This document shows positions 8,565 through 17,027 of a DNA stretch of 64,000 nt, piece by piece. Origin of the DNA: Anaerocolumna jejuensis DSM 15929. GTDB taxonomy: Bacteria > Bacillota > Clostridia > Lachnospirales > Lachnospiraceae. The stretch spans positions 62,001 through 126,000 of the forward strand of contig NZ_FRAC01000010.1 of the NCBI RefSeq assembly GCF_900142215.1, written 5' to 3'. The notes beneath the pieces were generated by a model that ran no database searches, was not told the DNA's origin, and was given only the letters and a program-made list of their open reading frames with translations. How positions within the stretch are numbered: the first letter of the stretch is position 1; the number at the start of each line of letters is the position of its first letter. Position numbers and translations under genes: made by a program.

Positions 8565-10217
8565 TTACAAAAACCAGTCCGGATTTACCGGGCCGACACT
8601 GCTTTCCCTTACTTTCTGCCGAAGAGGGAGAATGAGGGCAGGGGAGACGGACAGCTCGTCAATTCCTATGCTTAGGAAGGCTTCTGTCAGGGATAAATCC
8701 CCTGCAAGCTCTCCGCAGATGCCAATCCATTTCCCATTTTTGTGTGCATTGTCTGCCGCAAGCTTTAGCATCCTTAAGATGGATAGGTGATGAGGGTCGT
8801 AAAACTTATCAAGCATGGGGTTCTGCCTGTCAACAGCAGTGGTATACTGGGTCAGGTCATTGGTGCCAACACTGAAGAAATCCACCTCCTGGGCTAAAAG
8901 GTCACTGATAAGCACGGCAGCGGGAGTCTCTAACATAATGCCAAGCTCAAGATTCTCCTTATAGGGTATTCCGGCCTTTTTCAGCTCAGCTTTAACCTCA
9001 GCTGCCACTTCCTTGATTTCCAATACCTCCTTCAGAGAGGTAATCATGGGAAACATAATAGAGATATTACCAAAGGCAGAAGCTCTGTAAAGAGCCCGGA
9101 GCTGGGTCTTAAAGAGTTCCTTTCTGGTCAGGCAGATTCTGATAGCACGGTATCCCAAGGCCGGGTTTTCCTCTTTGGGCAGGTCAAAATAGGGAACCTG
9201 TTTATCGGCACCGATGTCAAGGGTGCGGATTATGACCTTTTTGCCTGCAAGGCTTTCCGCCACATATTTATATACGGAGAACTGCTCTTCTTCCGTGGGA
9301 TAGTCCGATTTCTCCAGATAAAGGAATTCACTGCGGAAAAGCCCGATTCCTCCGGCGTCGTTTTCAAGCACGGCACCAATATCAGAGGAATTGCCGATGT
9401 TGGCGTAAAGCTGTATGGCTTTGCCGTCTTTTGTAATGTTCTCTTTTCCCTTTAAGGAGAATAAAAGCTCTTTTTTCTCCTCCTCCCTGCGCTTTTTTTC
9501 CTCCATCTCTTCCAGGGTCTTTTCATCGGGGTCCAGATAGACCGTACCAGTGAAGCCGTCCACCACAGCCGTCTTTCCGTCCCAATCCTCCGTTAGGCCA
9601 TCCTGTAAGCCGATAACCGCCGGGATGTTCATGGTACGGGCAAGAATTGCGGTATGGGAATTAAGGGAACCGTATTTTGTGAGAAAGGAGAGGACCATCT
9701 CCTTGTCCAGCTGTATGGTCTCACTGGGAGCCAGATCATCGGATGCAATAATGACAGGTCCCTTTGGGGAAGGAGCAGTCTGCTTTTCCTTGCGAAGTAT
9801 TTTTATAACGCGCTCTGAGATATCCAGAACATCCGCCGCCCGTTCCCTCATATATTCGTCCTCCATGGAAGAGAACTTCAGGGAAAAAGAATCTCCTGTA
9901 ACGCTTGTGGCATATTCTGCTGTAACTCCCTGATTTTCAATCATATTGTTGACAGCTTCCAGATAATCCAGGTCCTCCAGCATCATCTGGTGTATCTGGA
10001 TTATCATAGCATTGGCTTCTCCGACCTTTGCGGCCGCCTGTTCATAAAGCTCTTCCAGCTGGAGGATGGCAGCCTGCCTGGCGGCCTCGAAACGTGCCAA
10101 TTCCTTTCTGGTATCAGATATTATTGTACGTTTCACAATTTCCCTGGATTTTTTAAGATAGCTTATTCTTCCAATTGCAATACCGCCAAATACACTTTTC
10201 CCCTTTATAACTATCAT
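8565..10217 (-). CDS. ptsI: PTS enzyme I (phosphoenolpyruvate-protein phosphotransferase)
   Basis: A 550-residue enzyme I of normal length. It transfers phosphate from PEP to HPr. The N-terminal phosphohistidine domain carries the active H188 in GSLNSHTAILART, and the C-terminal PEP-binding barrel contains GIGLFRSEFLYL and FFSVGTNDLTQYT. It lies 21 bases downstream of ptsH with its own GAGAGGAG ribosome site; both are read from one promoter at about 10.7 kb and pass two antiterminator-like leaders. No sugar-specific enzyme II is in the window. Confidence 0.95.
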   Translation of the reverse strand: MIVIKGKSVFGGIAIGRISYLKKSREIVKRTIISDTRKELARFEAARQAAILQLEELYEQAAAKVGEANAMIIQIHQMMLEDLDYLEAVNNMIENQGVTAEYATSVTGDSFSLKFSSMEDEYMRERAADVLDISERVIKILRKEKQTAPSPKGPVIIASDDLAPSETIQLDKEMVLSFLTKYGSLNSHTAILARTMNIPAVIGLQDGLTEDWDGKTAVVDGFTGTVYLDPDEKTLEEMEEKKRREEEKKELLFSLKGKENITKDGKAIQLYANIGNSSDIGAVLENDAGGIGLFRSEFLYLEKSDYPTEEEQFSVYKYVAESLAGKKVIIRTLDIGADKQVPYFDLPKEENPALGYRAIRICLTRKELFKTQLRALYRASAFGNISIMFPMITSLKEVLEIKEVAAEVKAELKKAGIPYKENLELGIMLETPAAVLISDLLAQEVDFFSVGTNDLTQYTTAVDRQNPMLDKFYDPHHLSILRMLKLAADNAHKNGKWIGICGELAGDLSLTEAFLSIGIDELSVSPALILPLRQKVRESSVGPVNPDWFL

Positions 10218-10238
10218 AAGTAATTCTCCTCTCTGGAT

Positions 10239-10496
10239 TTACAGATTGCCTTCAAAAAACTGCCTGATTGCTTCGTAAGCCTCTTCTTCGTCCTCACCGT
10301 TTATAAGAACGGTTACGGTGTCTGTATTTTTTACTGCCAGCCCCATTACTGCAAAGAGGCGCTTTAAGTCAGCTTCCTTTTCTCCTTTTTTCAGTGTAAG
10401 GGAAGACTTGAATTTAGTAGCCTCCTTTACTAATAATCCGGCTGGTCTTGCGTGAATTCCCAATTCATCTTTAATAGTATAATTAAATGTTTTCAT
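10239..10496 (-). CDS. ptsH: HPr-family phosphocarrier protein lacking Ser46
   Basis: An 85-residue HPr. The enzyme-I phosphorylation site is intact: H15 in GIHARPAG. The region that in B. subtilis HPr carries the HPr-kinase target Ser46 (NLKSIMGVMSLG) reads DLKRLFAVMGLA here, so residue 46 is arginine. Therefore it should serve PTS transport but not CcpA-type catabolite signalling through Ser46. A clear GGAGG precedes the ATG. First gene of the ptsH-ptsI unit. Confidence 0.93.
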   Translation of the reverse strand: MKTFNYTIKDELGIHARPAGLLVKEATKFKSSLTLKKGEKEADLKRLFAVMGLAVKNTDTVTVLINGEDEEEAYEAIRQFFEGNL

Positions 10497-10531
10497 TTTT
10501 TTTCCTCCAATTTATTCATTATTATGGCAAT

Positions 10532-10587
10532 AAAAAAAGACCCAATTATTCCTAATCAGGTCTTGCCTGCCTTGCCAGTCACAATCC
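10532..10587 (-). promoter_or_regulatory. RAT-type antiterminator / terminator, unit 2
   Basis: On the minus strand, 10587-10559 begins GGATTGTGACTG and ends GCAGGCAAGACC, matching the ribonucleic antiterminator sequence bound by BglG/LicT/SacY-family proteins. Its last bases overlap the left arm of a terminator (AAGACC paired with GGGTCTT then a T run, 10564-10532). Binding would stabilise the RAT hairpin and prevent the terminator. It lies between unit 1 and ptsH. Confidence 0.8.
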
Positions 10588-10623
10588 ATCTTCAACATTT
10601 ATTATTCAGCTGCGAAGCAAAAT

Positions 10624-10690
10624 AAAAAGACCCAACCAGTAAGATATACAAATACTAAGCCGGTCTTGCCTGCGTTAACAGTAACAATCC
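10624..10690 (-). promoter_or_regulatory. RAT-type antiterminator / terminator, unit 1
   Basis: On the minus strand, 10690-10662 reads GGATTGTTACTG then GCAGGCAAGACC, very close to the known RAT consensus. The overlapping terminator pairs AAGACC with GGGTCTT and is followed by TTTTT (10667-10624). This is the first of two units transcribed before ptsH. Confidence 0.85.
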
Positions 10691-10710
10691 TTCCTATTAA
10701 CTTTGTAAAT

Positions 10711-10739
10711 ATTCTACCTTATATATGCGGAAAAGTCAA
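10711..10739 (-). promoter_or_regulatory. Sigma-A promoter of ptsH-ptsI
   Basis: Minus-strand TTGACT (10739-10734), exactly 17 bases, then TAGAAT (10716-10711). It is placed so that transcription starts about 15 bases before RAT unit 1. Confidence 0.8.
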
Positions 10740-10758
10740 CGTTTTATTTGATTAATGG

Positions 10759-10820
10759 CACGGTAAACCCAGGGAAGCAAATTATGATACCAGAGGATTA
10801 AGGGACTGGTTTGGAGTTTG
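10759..10820 (+). repeat. Solitary arm resembling the palindrome family (partial)
   Basis: CACGGTAAAC followed by AATTATGATACCAGAGGA and TTTGGAGTTTG aligns with the segment at 29108-29170, and more weakly with the outer arm of copy C at 42098. No opposing arm is seen nearby, so it appears to be a remnant. It sits between the ptsHI promoter and the sensor kinase gene. Confidence 0.45.
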
Positions 10821-10894
10821 AAATCTTTCATTGCACCCTAAATTTCACTATGCTAAAATGGGAGGGAAGAGACACATTCAGGAGGATATAAGCC

Positions 10895-12739
10895 ATGCTA
10901 TTGCCAATAAAAAAAGGTCAACCCATTTCATTGAAAAAAGCGCTTCTTGTAGTGACAGTCATATGCTGGACCGTTCCGATTATTGTCTTTATGATCTTTT
11001 TGTTCTCCTATTACAGAAATAATGTCATACAGAAAACAGAAGCCCTGATGGAGGAAAGCCTGAAGAATTATACATCCTTTCACAGCCAGAAGTTAAATGA
11101 AGCAATCGAAAGCTCAAAGAAGATATCCTATGACCTGGTTTTGGAAAAGGCATGGCGGAGATATAAAAATGGAGAAATTTCAGATGCAGGCTTTTACAAA
11201 GAGGTAATCGGAAATTTAAAGAGTAAATATATTAATGACAACCGCTTTTTAATGACCACCTTTTATTTAAGTGAAAATACGGATAAGCTCTATTATGCCA
11301 CAAGAGAGCAGGCAAGCTACATACAGATCTATACAAGGGATGTAAAGCGTTATGCGGAGGCCATAACCAATGAGAACAGCTCCGATGCCAATGTAAAGAT
11401 CATAAACGGCAGGATTTATATTATCAGAAATCTTTATACGACCAGGAACTATACCAAATTCGGAACCCTGGTCCTGGAGCTTAACAAGGAGAAGCTGTTT
11501 GATGGCATCAATATCATGAAAGAGTACGATTTGGGTTTCTTTGTGGATGATCCCGGTGAAATGGTCCTATACAACGATGAGTTAAAGGAGAAGGATGAAA
11601 AGACAGTTCTGAAAGAGCTGAAGAGTAAATTCAACTGGAAAAACAACCGGAAAATGGTAAAGACAGAGGATAAAATATATCAGGGCATCCTTTATCAGCA
11701 GAAATTTGATGACTATTATTACGGGGCGGTCTTAATAGCCAACAAGGATGTAATCTTTAGCGAGATACGTGTGATGAACAGCCTGATTCTTTTTAATATC
11801 CTTATTATTGTACCGGTTTTTATCTACATGCTCTATTTCATATCCCATAATATTACAAAGCCCATGGAACGCATGGTAAAGGCGGCAAAGAACATTGAGG
11901 GAGGCAGGTTCGGATGGCAGATAAAGGGCAATGCAATGCCGAACCAGGAATTTACCTATCTCTCGGATGCTTTTAACCGGATGTCCTCGGAGGTTAAGTA
12001 TCTCTTTGACTATGCCTACAAGGAACAGCTGGCGAGAAAGGAAGCCAAGATTCTTGCCCTTCAGTCCCAGATTAATCCTCATTTTCTCAATAACACCCTG
12101 GAAATGATGAACTGGCAGGCCAGAATGGCAGGGGATGATGCCGTATCCAAAATGATTGAAGCCCTGGCTGTCCTTCTGAATCAAAGTATGGGAAGGGAAA
12201 ACCGGAAATTAATTTCCCTGGCGGAGGAATTAAAAGGAGCGGACGCCTATATTTACATCACCTCCATGAGGTTTGGCGACCGTATCCATTTTGATAAGGA
12301 TATCGACGAGAGTCTGATGCAGATACAGCTCCCACAGCTGATATTGCAGCCTCTCCTTGAAAATGCCGTAGTGCATGGTGCTTATACCGTAAAGGGAGGA
12401 GCAATCAACCTGTCTGTGTATCAGGAGGAAGAAAAGGTCATATTAAAGATAACAAATACAGGTAATTTGTCCGATGAAGAAGAAAGAAAGATTAAAGCGT
12501 TACTGGAAAATAATAATACAAAGCTTCCGGAGACCAAAGAAAGGCATAATTCTCTGGGAATACGGAATGTGAATGAACGTATCAAGCTGATTTTCGGAGA
12601 TAATTATGGACTGAGTATTCACACGGAAAAGGGAGTGGTCATTTCGGCTATCACAATGCCCTGCAACTGGGAGGAGGATGATAACGGAAAAACGGCTCAA
12701 ATAAGTGAAAAGCCGGAGGGATGGAATCAGGCAAGATAG
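10895..12739 (+). CDS. YesM-type sensor histidine kinase
   Basis: A 614-residue two-span membrane kinase: TM1 about residues 12-37, a roughly 260-residue extracellular sensor, TM2 about 297-322, a HAMP linker, then a His_kinase domain with phospho-acceptor H396 in QINPHFLNNTLEMMNW and a HATPase domain beginning LILQPLLENAVVHGA. GGAGGA sits eight bases before the ATG. It is the first gene of a cluster with a binding protein, two permeases and an AraC-type regulator at 16109, its obvious partner, although the pair is split by the transporter genes. Confidence 0.92.
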   Translation: MLLPIKKGQPISLKKALLVVTVICWTVPIIVFMIFLFSYYRNNVIQKTEALMEESLKNYTSFHSQKLNEAIESSKKISYDLVLEKAWRRYKNGEISDAGFYKEVIGNLKSKYINDNRFLMTTFYLSENTDKLYYATREQASYIQIYTRDVKRYAEAITNENSSDANVKIINGRIYIIRNLYTTRNYTKFGTLVLELNKEKLFDGINIMKEYDLGFFVDDPGEMVLYNDELKEKDEKTVLKELKSKFNWKNNRKMVKTEDKIYQGILYQQKFDDYYYGAVLIANKDVIFSEIRVMNSLILFNILIIVPVFIYMLYFISHNITKPMERMVKAAKNIEGGRFGWQIKGNAMPNQEFTYLSDAFNRMSSEVKYLFDYAYKEQLARKEAKILALQSQINPHFLNNTLEMMNWQARMAGDDAVSKMIEALAVLLNQSMGRENRKLISLAEELKGADAYIYITSMRFGDRIHFDKDIDESLMQIQLPQLILQPLLENAVVHGAYTVKGGAINLSVYQEEEKVILKITNTGNLSDEEERKIKALLENNNTKLPETKERHNSLGIRNVNERIKLIFGDNYGLSIHTEKGVVISAITMPCNWEEDDNGKTAQISEKPEGWNQAR

Positions 12740-12859
12740 AACAAATAATGTCAAGATGGTAGAAGGAAATACGATACTGGAAAGGGTATAATTACATTTT
12801 GTAAAGAAAGTTTTATATATTTGTAAATTGTAAGGCTTGCTTTATCAGGGAGGGAAATT

Positions 12860-14167
12860 ATGAATAAAAAGGCTAAGTGGCTATTGTTATTTTTAACTAT
12901 AGTTTTAGCTCTTTCGTTTACAGCTTGTGATAGCAGAAGCGGCAGTACGTCTGGTAGTAATGGGGAGGGGAAGGATACACCTGCTGACGGGAAAAATCCA
13001 GTAACACTTACTACCGTATCCATGTATGGGGGAACGGATCCTAACGCTCCGAATTACCAGGCAATTATCAGCCAATTTATGAAAGATTATTCTTACATAA
13101 CAATAGAGGACGATTCCCAGGTATCCGATCAGGACTGGAAGACCAGGATCGCAGCCGACTTTGCGGTGGGCAATGAACCGGATGTTATTCAATATTTTAC
13201 GGATGCCAATGCAAGCGATGTATTGGCAGCGGATAAATTTGTGACAATAGAGGAAATTAAAGCAGAATATCCTGATTATGCCAGGGATACCCTGGCAAGT
13301 GCCTTAAAGGCGGCAGCCAATCCGGATGGCGTGGAAAGAGCAGTTCCTACAAATGGGTACTGGGAAGGCTTATACTGCAACAAAGATTTATTTAAAAAAT
13401 ACGGACTTACAATACCATCCACCTGGTACCAGCTGATTCAGGCTATTGAAACCTTTAAGAAGAACAATATTGTACCGATAGCAGTTTCCCTGAATAATGT
13501 TCCCCACTATTGGGTGGAGTACTTATTGCTGTCTGCAGCGGGTACAAAAGGCTATAAACAGATTCCAAAGACAGTTCCGGCGGAGTGGTGCGAAGGACTT
13601 GCCATGTTTAAGACTCTAAGGGATATGGGTGCCTTTCCAAAGGATACGGATACCATTGACAATGAACTTGCAAGTGAGCTCTTTAAAACAAAGCGGGCAG
13701 CCATGAAGCTTGACGGCTCCTGGTATCTGAGCGGTATCCCGGACCAGCAGAATACGGTGGTGGTAGCTTTTCCAGTAATACCCGGTGGTAAGGCACCGGA
13801 AGGAGCTATGGTCGGAGGTATTTCTTCCGGCTTTTATATAACCAAAAAAGCCTGGAAGGATCCGGATAAGAGAGAGGCAGCCGTAAAATTTGTTATGGCA
13901 AACACCAATAAAGAAGCGGTAGCAAAGTATTGGGGCGGCAATGGCCGAGCAGTAGCGGTGGCTGACCCGGTTAAGAACATGACACCCCTGGCACGTTCGG
14001 GATTTGACTACAGCAGCAAGGCAGCCAGCGTTTCAACACCTACCGATGCCAGAATATCTCAGGAAGCATACAACACACTGATCGCAGGCATTGTGGATGT
14101 CTCAACCGGAGCAAAGACACCGGAAGAACTGTTAAAAGAAGTATTAGCTATCAATGCAAAACAATAA
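12860..14167 (+). CDS. Extracellular sugar-binding lipoprotein (ABC family 1)
   Basis: A 435-residue lipoprotein. The signal peptide ends in a lipobox with acceptor C23 (LSFTAC), followed by a Ser/Gly-rich tether, then a family 1 solute-binding domain (NEPDVIQYFTDANA, VPTNGYWEGLYCNKDLFKKYG, GSWYLSGIP). It delivers oligosaccharides to the two CUT1-type permeases downstream. GGGAGGG precedes the ATG. A hairpin in the gap to the permease gene probably reduces downstream expression relative to this protein. No MsiK-type ATPase is present in the cluster, as is usual for CUT1 systems. Confidence 0.92.
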   Translation: MNKKAKWLLLFLTIVLALSFTACDSRSGSTSGSNGEGKDTPADGKNPVTLTTVSMYGGTDPNAPNYQAIISQFMKDYSYITIEDDSQVSDQDWKTRIAADFAVGNEPDVIQYFTDANASDVLAADKFVTIEEIKAEYPDYARDTLASALKAAANPDGVERAVPTNGYWEGLYCNKDLFKKYGLTIPSTWYQLIQAIETFKKNNIVPIAVSLNNVPHYWVEYLLLSAAGTKGYKQIPKTVPAEWCEGLAMFKTLRDMGAFPKDTDTIDNELASELFKTKRAAMKLDGSWYLSGIPDQQNTVVVAFPVIPGGKAPEGAMVGGISSGFYITKKAWKDPDKREAAVKFVMANTNKEAVAKYWGGNGRAVAVADPVKNMTPLARSGFDYSSKAASVSTPTDARISQEAYNTLIAGIVDVSTGAKTPEELLKEVLAINAKQ

Positions 14168-14181
14168 AACAGCATGTACGG

Positions 14182-14243
14182 AAGGGGAGTGTTGCAGGCA
14201 GCCTGATTTATCATTTCAGGCTGGTGCAGCGTTCCCCTTTTTC
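14182..14243 (+). terminator. Partial terminator/attenuator between binding protein and permeases
   Basis: AAGGGGAGTGTTGCAGGCAG pairs imperfectly with the segment ending GCGTTCCCCTTTTT; a 7-bp perfect tip (CAGCCTGA with TCAGGCTG) closes the loop. Placement after a binding-protein gene is typical for partial readthrough control. Confidence 0.65.
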
Positions 14244-14322
14244 AATAAAATCCGGAGCAAGGGAGCAAAGGATGCCGGTAAGCCTCCCGCCAAATGGATT
14301 CGCAGCTTTCATAGGAGGCAAG

Positions 14323-15204
14323 ATGCTTTACAAAAAGAAATTCCCCCTGGTCGTCTTTCTGGTACCGGGACTTATCCTGATGCTTGTATTTTTATATGAG
14401 CCCTTTATCGAAAATATTATAAACAGCTTTTATGATATGACATCCTTTGTGGAAATTCCGGGCAGGAAATGGAGATTTATCGGCACGGAGAATTACAGGA
14501 AGCTGCTTCGGGACGAGAATGTAAGAACGGCTCTGATAAATTCCATAAAGATGATGGGACTTACTATTATATTTCAGGTGGGAACCGCTCTTGTTTTTGC
14601 CATACTGGTAAGCTGGTTAAAAAAAGGGCAGAGCTTCTTCCGGACGGTATATTTTTTTCCCATTGTGATTTCAGCTACCGCCATTGGCTTACTATTTAAG
14701 CTTTTTTATAATTATAACGGCGGAATGCTGAACCAGATACTGGCTGCCTTTGGGAGGGCACCGGTAAACTGGCTGGCTCCGGGGAGGGCATTTATCATGA
14801 TAGCAATTCCTACCCTCTGGAGCTATGTGGGCTTCTATTTCGTAATTATGTTAACGGGATTAAATGACATTCCGGAGGATTTATATGAGGCAGCAAAAGT
14901 GGATGGCTTTTCTAAATTGGAACGAGTCTTCCATATTACCCTTCCCCTGCTGAGAGGAGTGCTATGTACCTGCACTATACTGGCTGTAACCGGGGCATTA
15001 AAGGTATTTGACCTGCCCTGGGTCATTGCGCCCAAGGGAGCACCCCAGGGAAAAACCTATATTCTTGGAACCTTAATGTATGAACAGACCTTTTCAATCG
15101 GAAATATTGATTACGGGTCTGCCATTGCTTTTGTTATTGTAATCTTCGGATTTCTGATGTCACAGCTGGTACATAAATTTCTAAATCCCGATGTAAATTC
15201 ATAA
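14323..15204 (+). CDS. Sugar ABC transporter permease (MalF type)
   Basis: A 293-residue integral membrane protein with six predicted helices. The inner-membrane permease motif contacting the ATPase is seen as EAAKVDGFSKLERVFHITLPLL near residue 190 (EAA...G). ATG 14323 is chosen because AGGAGG ends four bases before it; the frame is open about 100 bases further upstream through the attenuator hairpin, which would add a poorly conserved leader. Forms a heterodimer with the next gene. Confidence 0.9.
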   Translation: MLYKKKFPLVVFLVPGLILMLVFLYEPFIENIINSFYDMTSFVEIPGRKWRFIGTENYRKLLRDENVRTALINSIKMMGLTIIFQVGTALVFAILVSWLKKGQSFFRTVYFFPIVISATAIGLLFKLFYNYNGGMLNQILAAFGRAPVNWLAPGRAFIMIAIPTLWSYVGFYFVIMLTGLNDIPEDLYEAAKVDGFSKLERVFHITLPLLRGVLCTCTILAVTGALKVFDLPWVIAPKGAPQGKTYILGTLMYEQTFSIGNIDYGSAIAFVIVIFGFLMSQLVHKFLNPDVNS

Positions 15205-15216
15205 GGAGGATTCAAC

Positions 15217-16071
15217 TTGATAAGCAGCACTGGAATAAAGCGGCATAAGGAATATCACCCGGGGAAGGCTGCGGTTTATTTTATACTGGTTCTATGGACA
15301 GTTACAACAGTCTTTCCCTTTGTCTGGGTCATCGGTAATTCCTTCAAGCCTTCCTCGGAAGTAGTAAATACCTCCTTTTCCCTGCCCAGGGAATTTACTC
15401 TTAAAAACTATACCAATGCCTTTGGCAAACAAAATATTTTAGAGTCCTATAAAAACAGCCTGCTGATTTCAGGAACAGTAATGATAGTTACAATGTTTCT
15501 GGCCTCTATGATGGCATTTGCCATGACCCGGTATCAGTTTAAGGGGAAGGCAGCTGTAAATGCCGTCATCCTGTCAAGCCTTATGATTCCGGCATTTTCT
15601 ACCGTCATCCCTGTTTTTAAAAGAATGGGTGAGTTTGGGCTTTTAAACCTCCCCATCAGTGTGATTCTCCCCCAGGTGGCAGGAAACCTAAGCTTTGCAA
15701 CGGTAGTAATGATGGGCTTTATGAGGGGGATTCCTTCCGCACTGGAAGAGGCGGCTTATATGGAGGGAGCAGGTGTGGGGAGGGTGTTTGCACATATTAT
15801 TATCCCTCTTTCCAGACCTTCCATAGCAACTGCCTCCATCTTTTGCTTCCTATGGTCATACAATGACTTGCTTACCCAGCTTATTATGATAAGGAAACGC
15901 AGCAGATATCCCATTGGTGTCCTGTTAAATGAAATCAGCTCAAAATACGGAACGGATTACGGCCTTATGGCAGCAAGTGTCACACTGATAATAGTCCCTG
16001 TTCTCATAGTATATGTATTCTTGCAGAAATACATTATGAAAGGATTGACAGCAGGAGCTCTTAAGGGATAA
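15217..16071 (+). CDS. Sugar ABC transporter permease (MalG type), TTG start
   Basis: A 284-residue permease with six helices; the EAA-loop is EEAAYMEGAGVGRVFAHIIIP near residue 175 and the C-terminus ends in a short GLTAGALKG tail typical of CUT1 second permeases. Start codon is TTG at 15217, six bases after AGGAGGA; the first ATG in frame is far downstream. Twelve bases separate it from the first permease. Confidence 0.9.
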   Translation: MISSTGIKRHKEYHPGKAAVYFILVLWTVTTVFPFVWVIGNSFKPSSEVVNTSFSLPREFTLKNYTNAFGKQNILESYKNSLLISGTVMIVTMFLASMMAFAMTRYQFKGKAAVNAVILSSLMIPAFSTVIPVFKRMGEFGLLNLPISVILPQVAGNLSFATVVMMGFMRGIPSALEEAAYMEGAGVGRVFAHIIIPLSRPSIATASIFCFLWSYNDLLTQLIMIRKRSRYPIGVLLNEISSKYGTDYGLMAASVTLIIVPVLIVYVFLQKYIMKGLTAGALKG

Positions 16072-16108
16072 AATAATAATTAACAAATGCCTGAAATGGA
16101 GATATACT

Positions 16109-16933
16109 ATGTTTAAGGTCATGATTATAGATGATGAACCCATTATCGTGGAAGGGATCAAACGAATTGTACCCTGGGAAAAATATGGGTGTTGTATCAT
16201 AGAAACTGCCAATGACGGTATTGAAGGAAGCAGGTTGATCAGAGAGCTTAAACCGGATATCTTGTTTTCCGATATTTCAATGCCCGGAATAGACGGACTT
16301 ACTATGGTGGCAGGGCTGCGCTCGGAATTCCCCCGTATAAAAATCTGTATATTGACCGGATACAGGGATTTTGATTATGCCCAGAAGGCAATCAGTCTTG
16401 GGGTCAGCAGATATCTGTTAAAGCCCTCCAACCTTTCGGAAATTGAAGAAGCCATTGCGGTTATGACAGCAGGGCTGACAAGCACGGAGGAAGAGGAAGC
16501 CGGGGGCAGGGAAGAGAAGGAAGATAGCCGGGATGAGAAAGAGGAAAGACAGGAAGATCCCGAGAGCAAGGCAGCAGGAAGCTTTATCGTATATAATGCC
16601 GTTCAGTATATGGAAGAGAATTATAACAGGAAGATTACACTGTCTGAAGTGGCAGAAAAGACCTATATCAGCCAGTGGCATCTGAGTAAGCTTCTTAACA
16701 GGCACATGGGCCTTAATTTTTCGGAAATATTAAATAATATCCGGGTAAAGGAAGCCAAGAAACTGCTTATGAATTCCGCTATGCGTATCGGGGATATTGC
16801 CTGGGAAGTAGGATTTACGGATATTGCACATTTTTCCAAGGTATTTAAAAAGCTGACCGGCTTATCCGCCAATGAATACCGTAACAGCGTCCTGGTAAAG
16901 GAATTAATGGATGCCGATAAAAACAGAGAATAA
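16109..16933 (+). CDS. AraC-type response regulator (short YesN type)
   Basis: A 274-residue regulator: receiver domain residues 1-120 with phospho-acceptor D55 (LFSDISMPGID) and the conserved K in RYLLKPSN; a highly charged Glu/Arg/Lys linker of about 40 residues; and a C-terminal double helix-turn-helix of AraC type (ITLSEVAEKTYISQWHLSKL and IGDIAWEVGFTDIAHFSKVF). It lacks the central domain of longer YesN proteins such as the one at 45798. Partner kinase is most likely the gene at 10895; target is presumably this transporter cluster. Confidence 0.9.
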   Translation: MFKVMIIDDEPIIVEGIKRIVPWEKYGCCIIETANDGIEGSRLIRELKPDILFSDISMPGIDGLTMVAGLRSEFPRIKICILTGYRDFDYAQKAISLGVSRYLLKPSNLSEIEEAIAVMTAGLTSTEEEEAGGREEKEDSRDEKEERQEDPESKAAGSFIVYNAVQYMEENYNRKITLSEVAEKTYISQWHLSKLLNRHMGLNFSEILNNIRVKEAKKLLMNSAMRIGDIAWEVGFTDIAHFSKVFKKLTGLSANEYRNSVLVKELMDADKNRE

Positions 16934-16998
16934 AAAAGACTGCTTTAAGCACCCGGACTGATCAGAAGCCCTTTTTAAGTGTTAAAGCAGTCTTTTTT
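16934..16998. terminator. Strong bidirectional terminator
   Basis: AAAAGACTGCTTTAA pairs with TTAAAGCAGTCTTTT and both ends are A/T runs. It ends the transporter cluster on plus and the coat-like genes on minus. Confidence 0.85.
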
Positions 16999-17027
16999 CT
17001 ATCTTACGTATATTATTATTCATTCAT

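Noticed and set aside
10239..10496. HPr gene as Crh (catabolite-repression HPr)
   Set aside because: Crh keeps Ser46 and loses His15; here the reverse is true.
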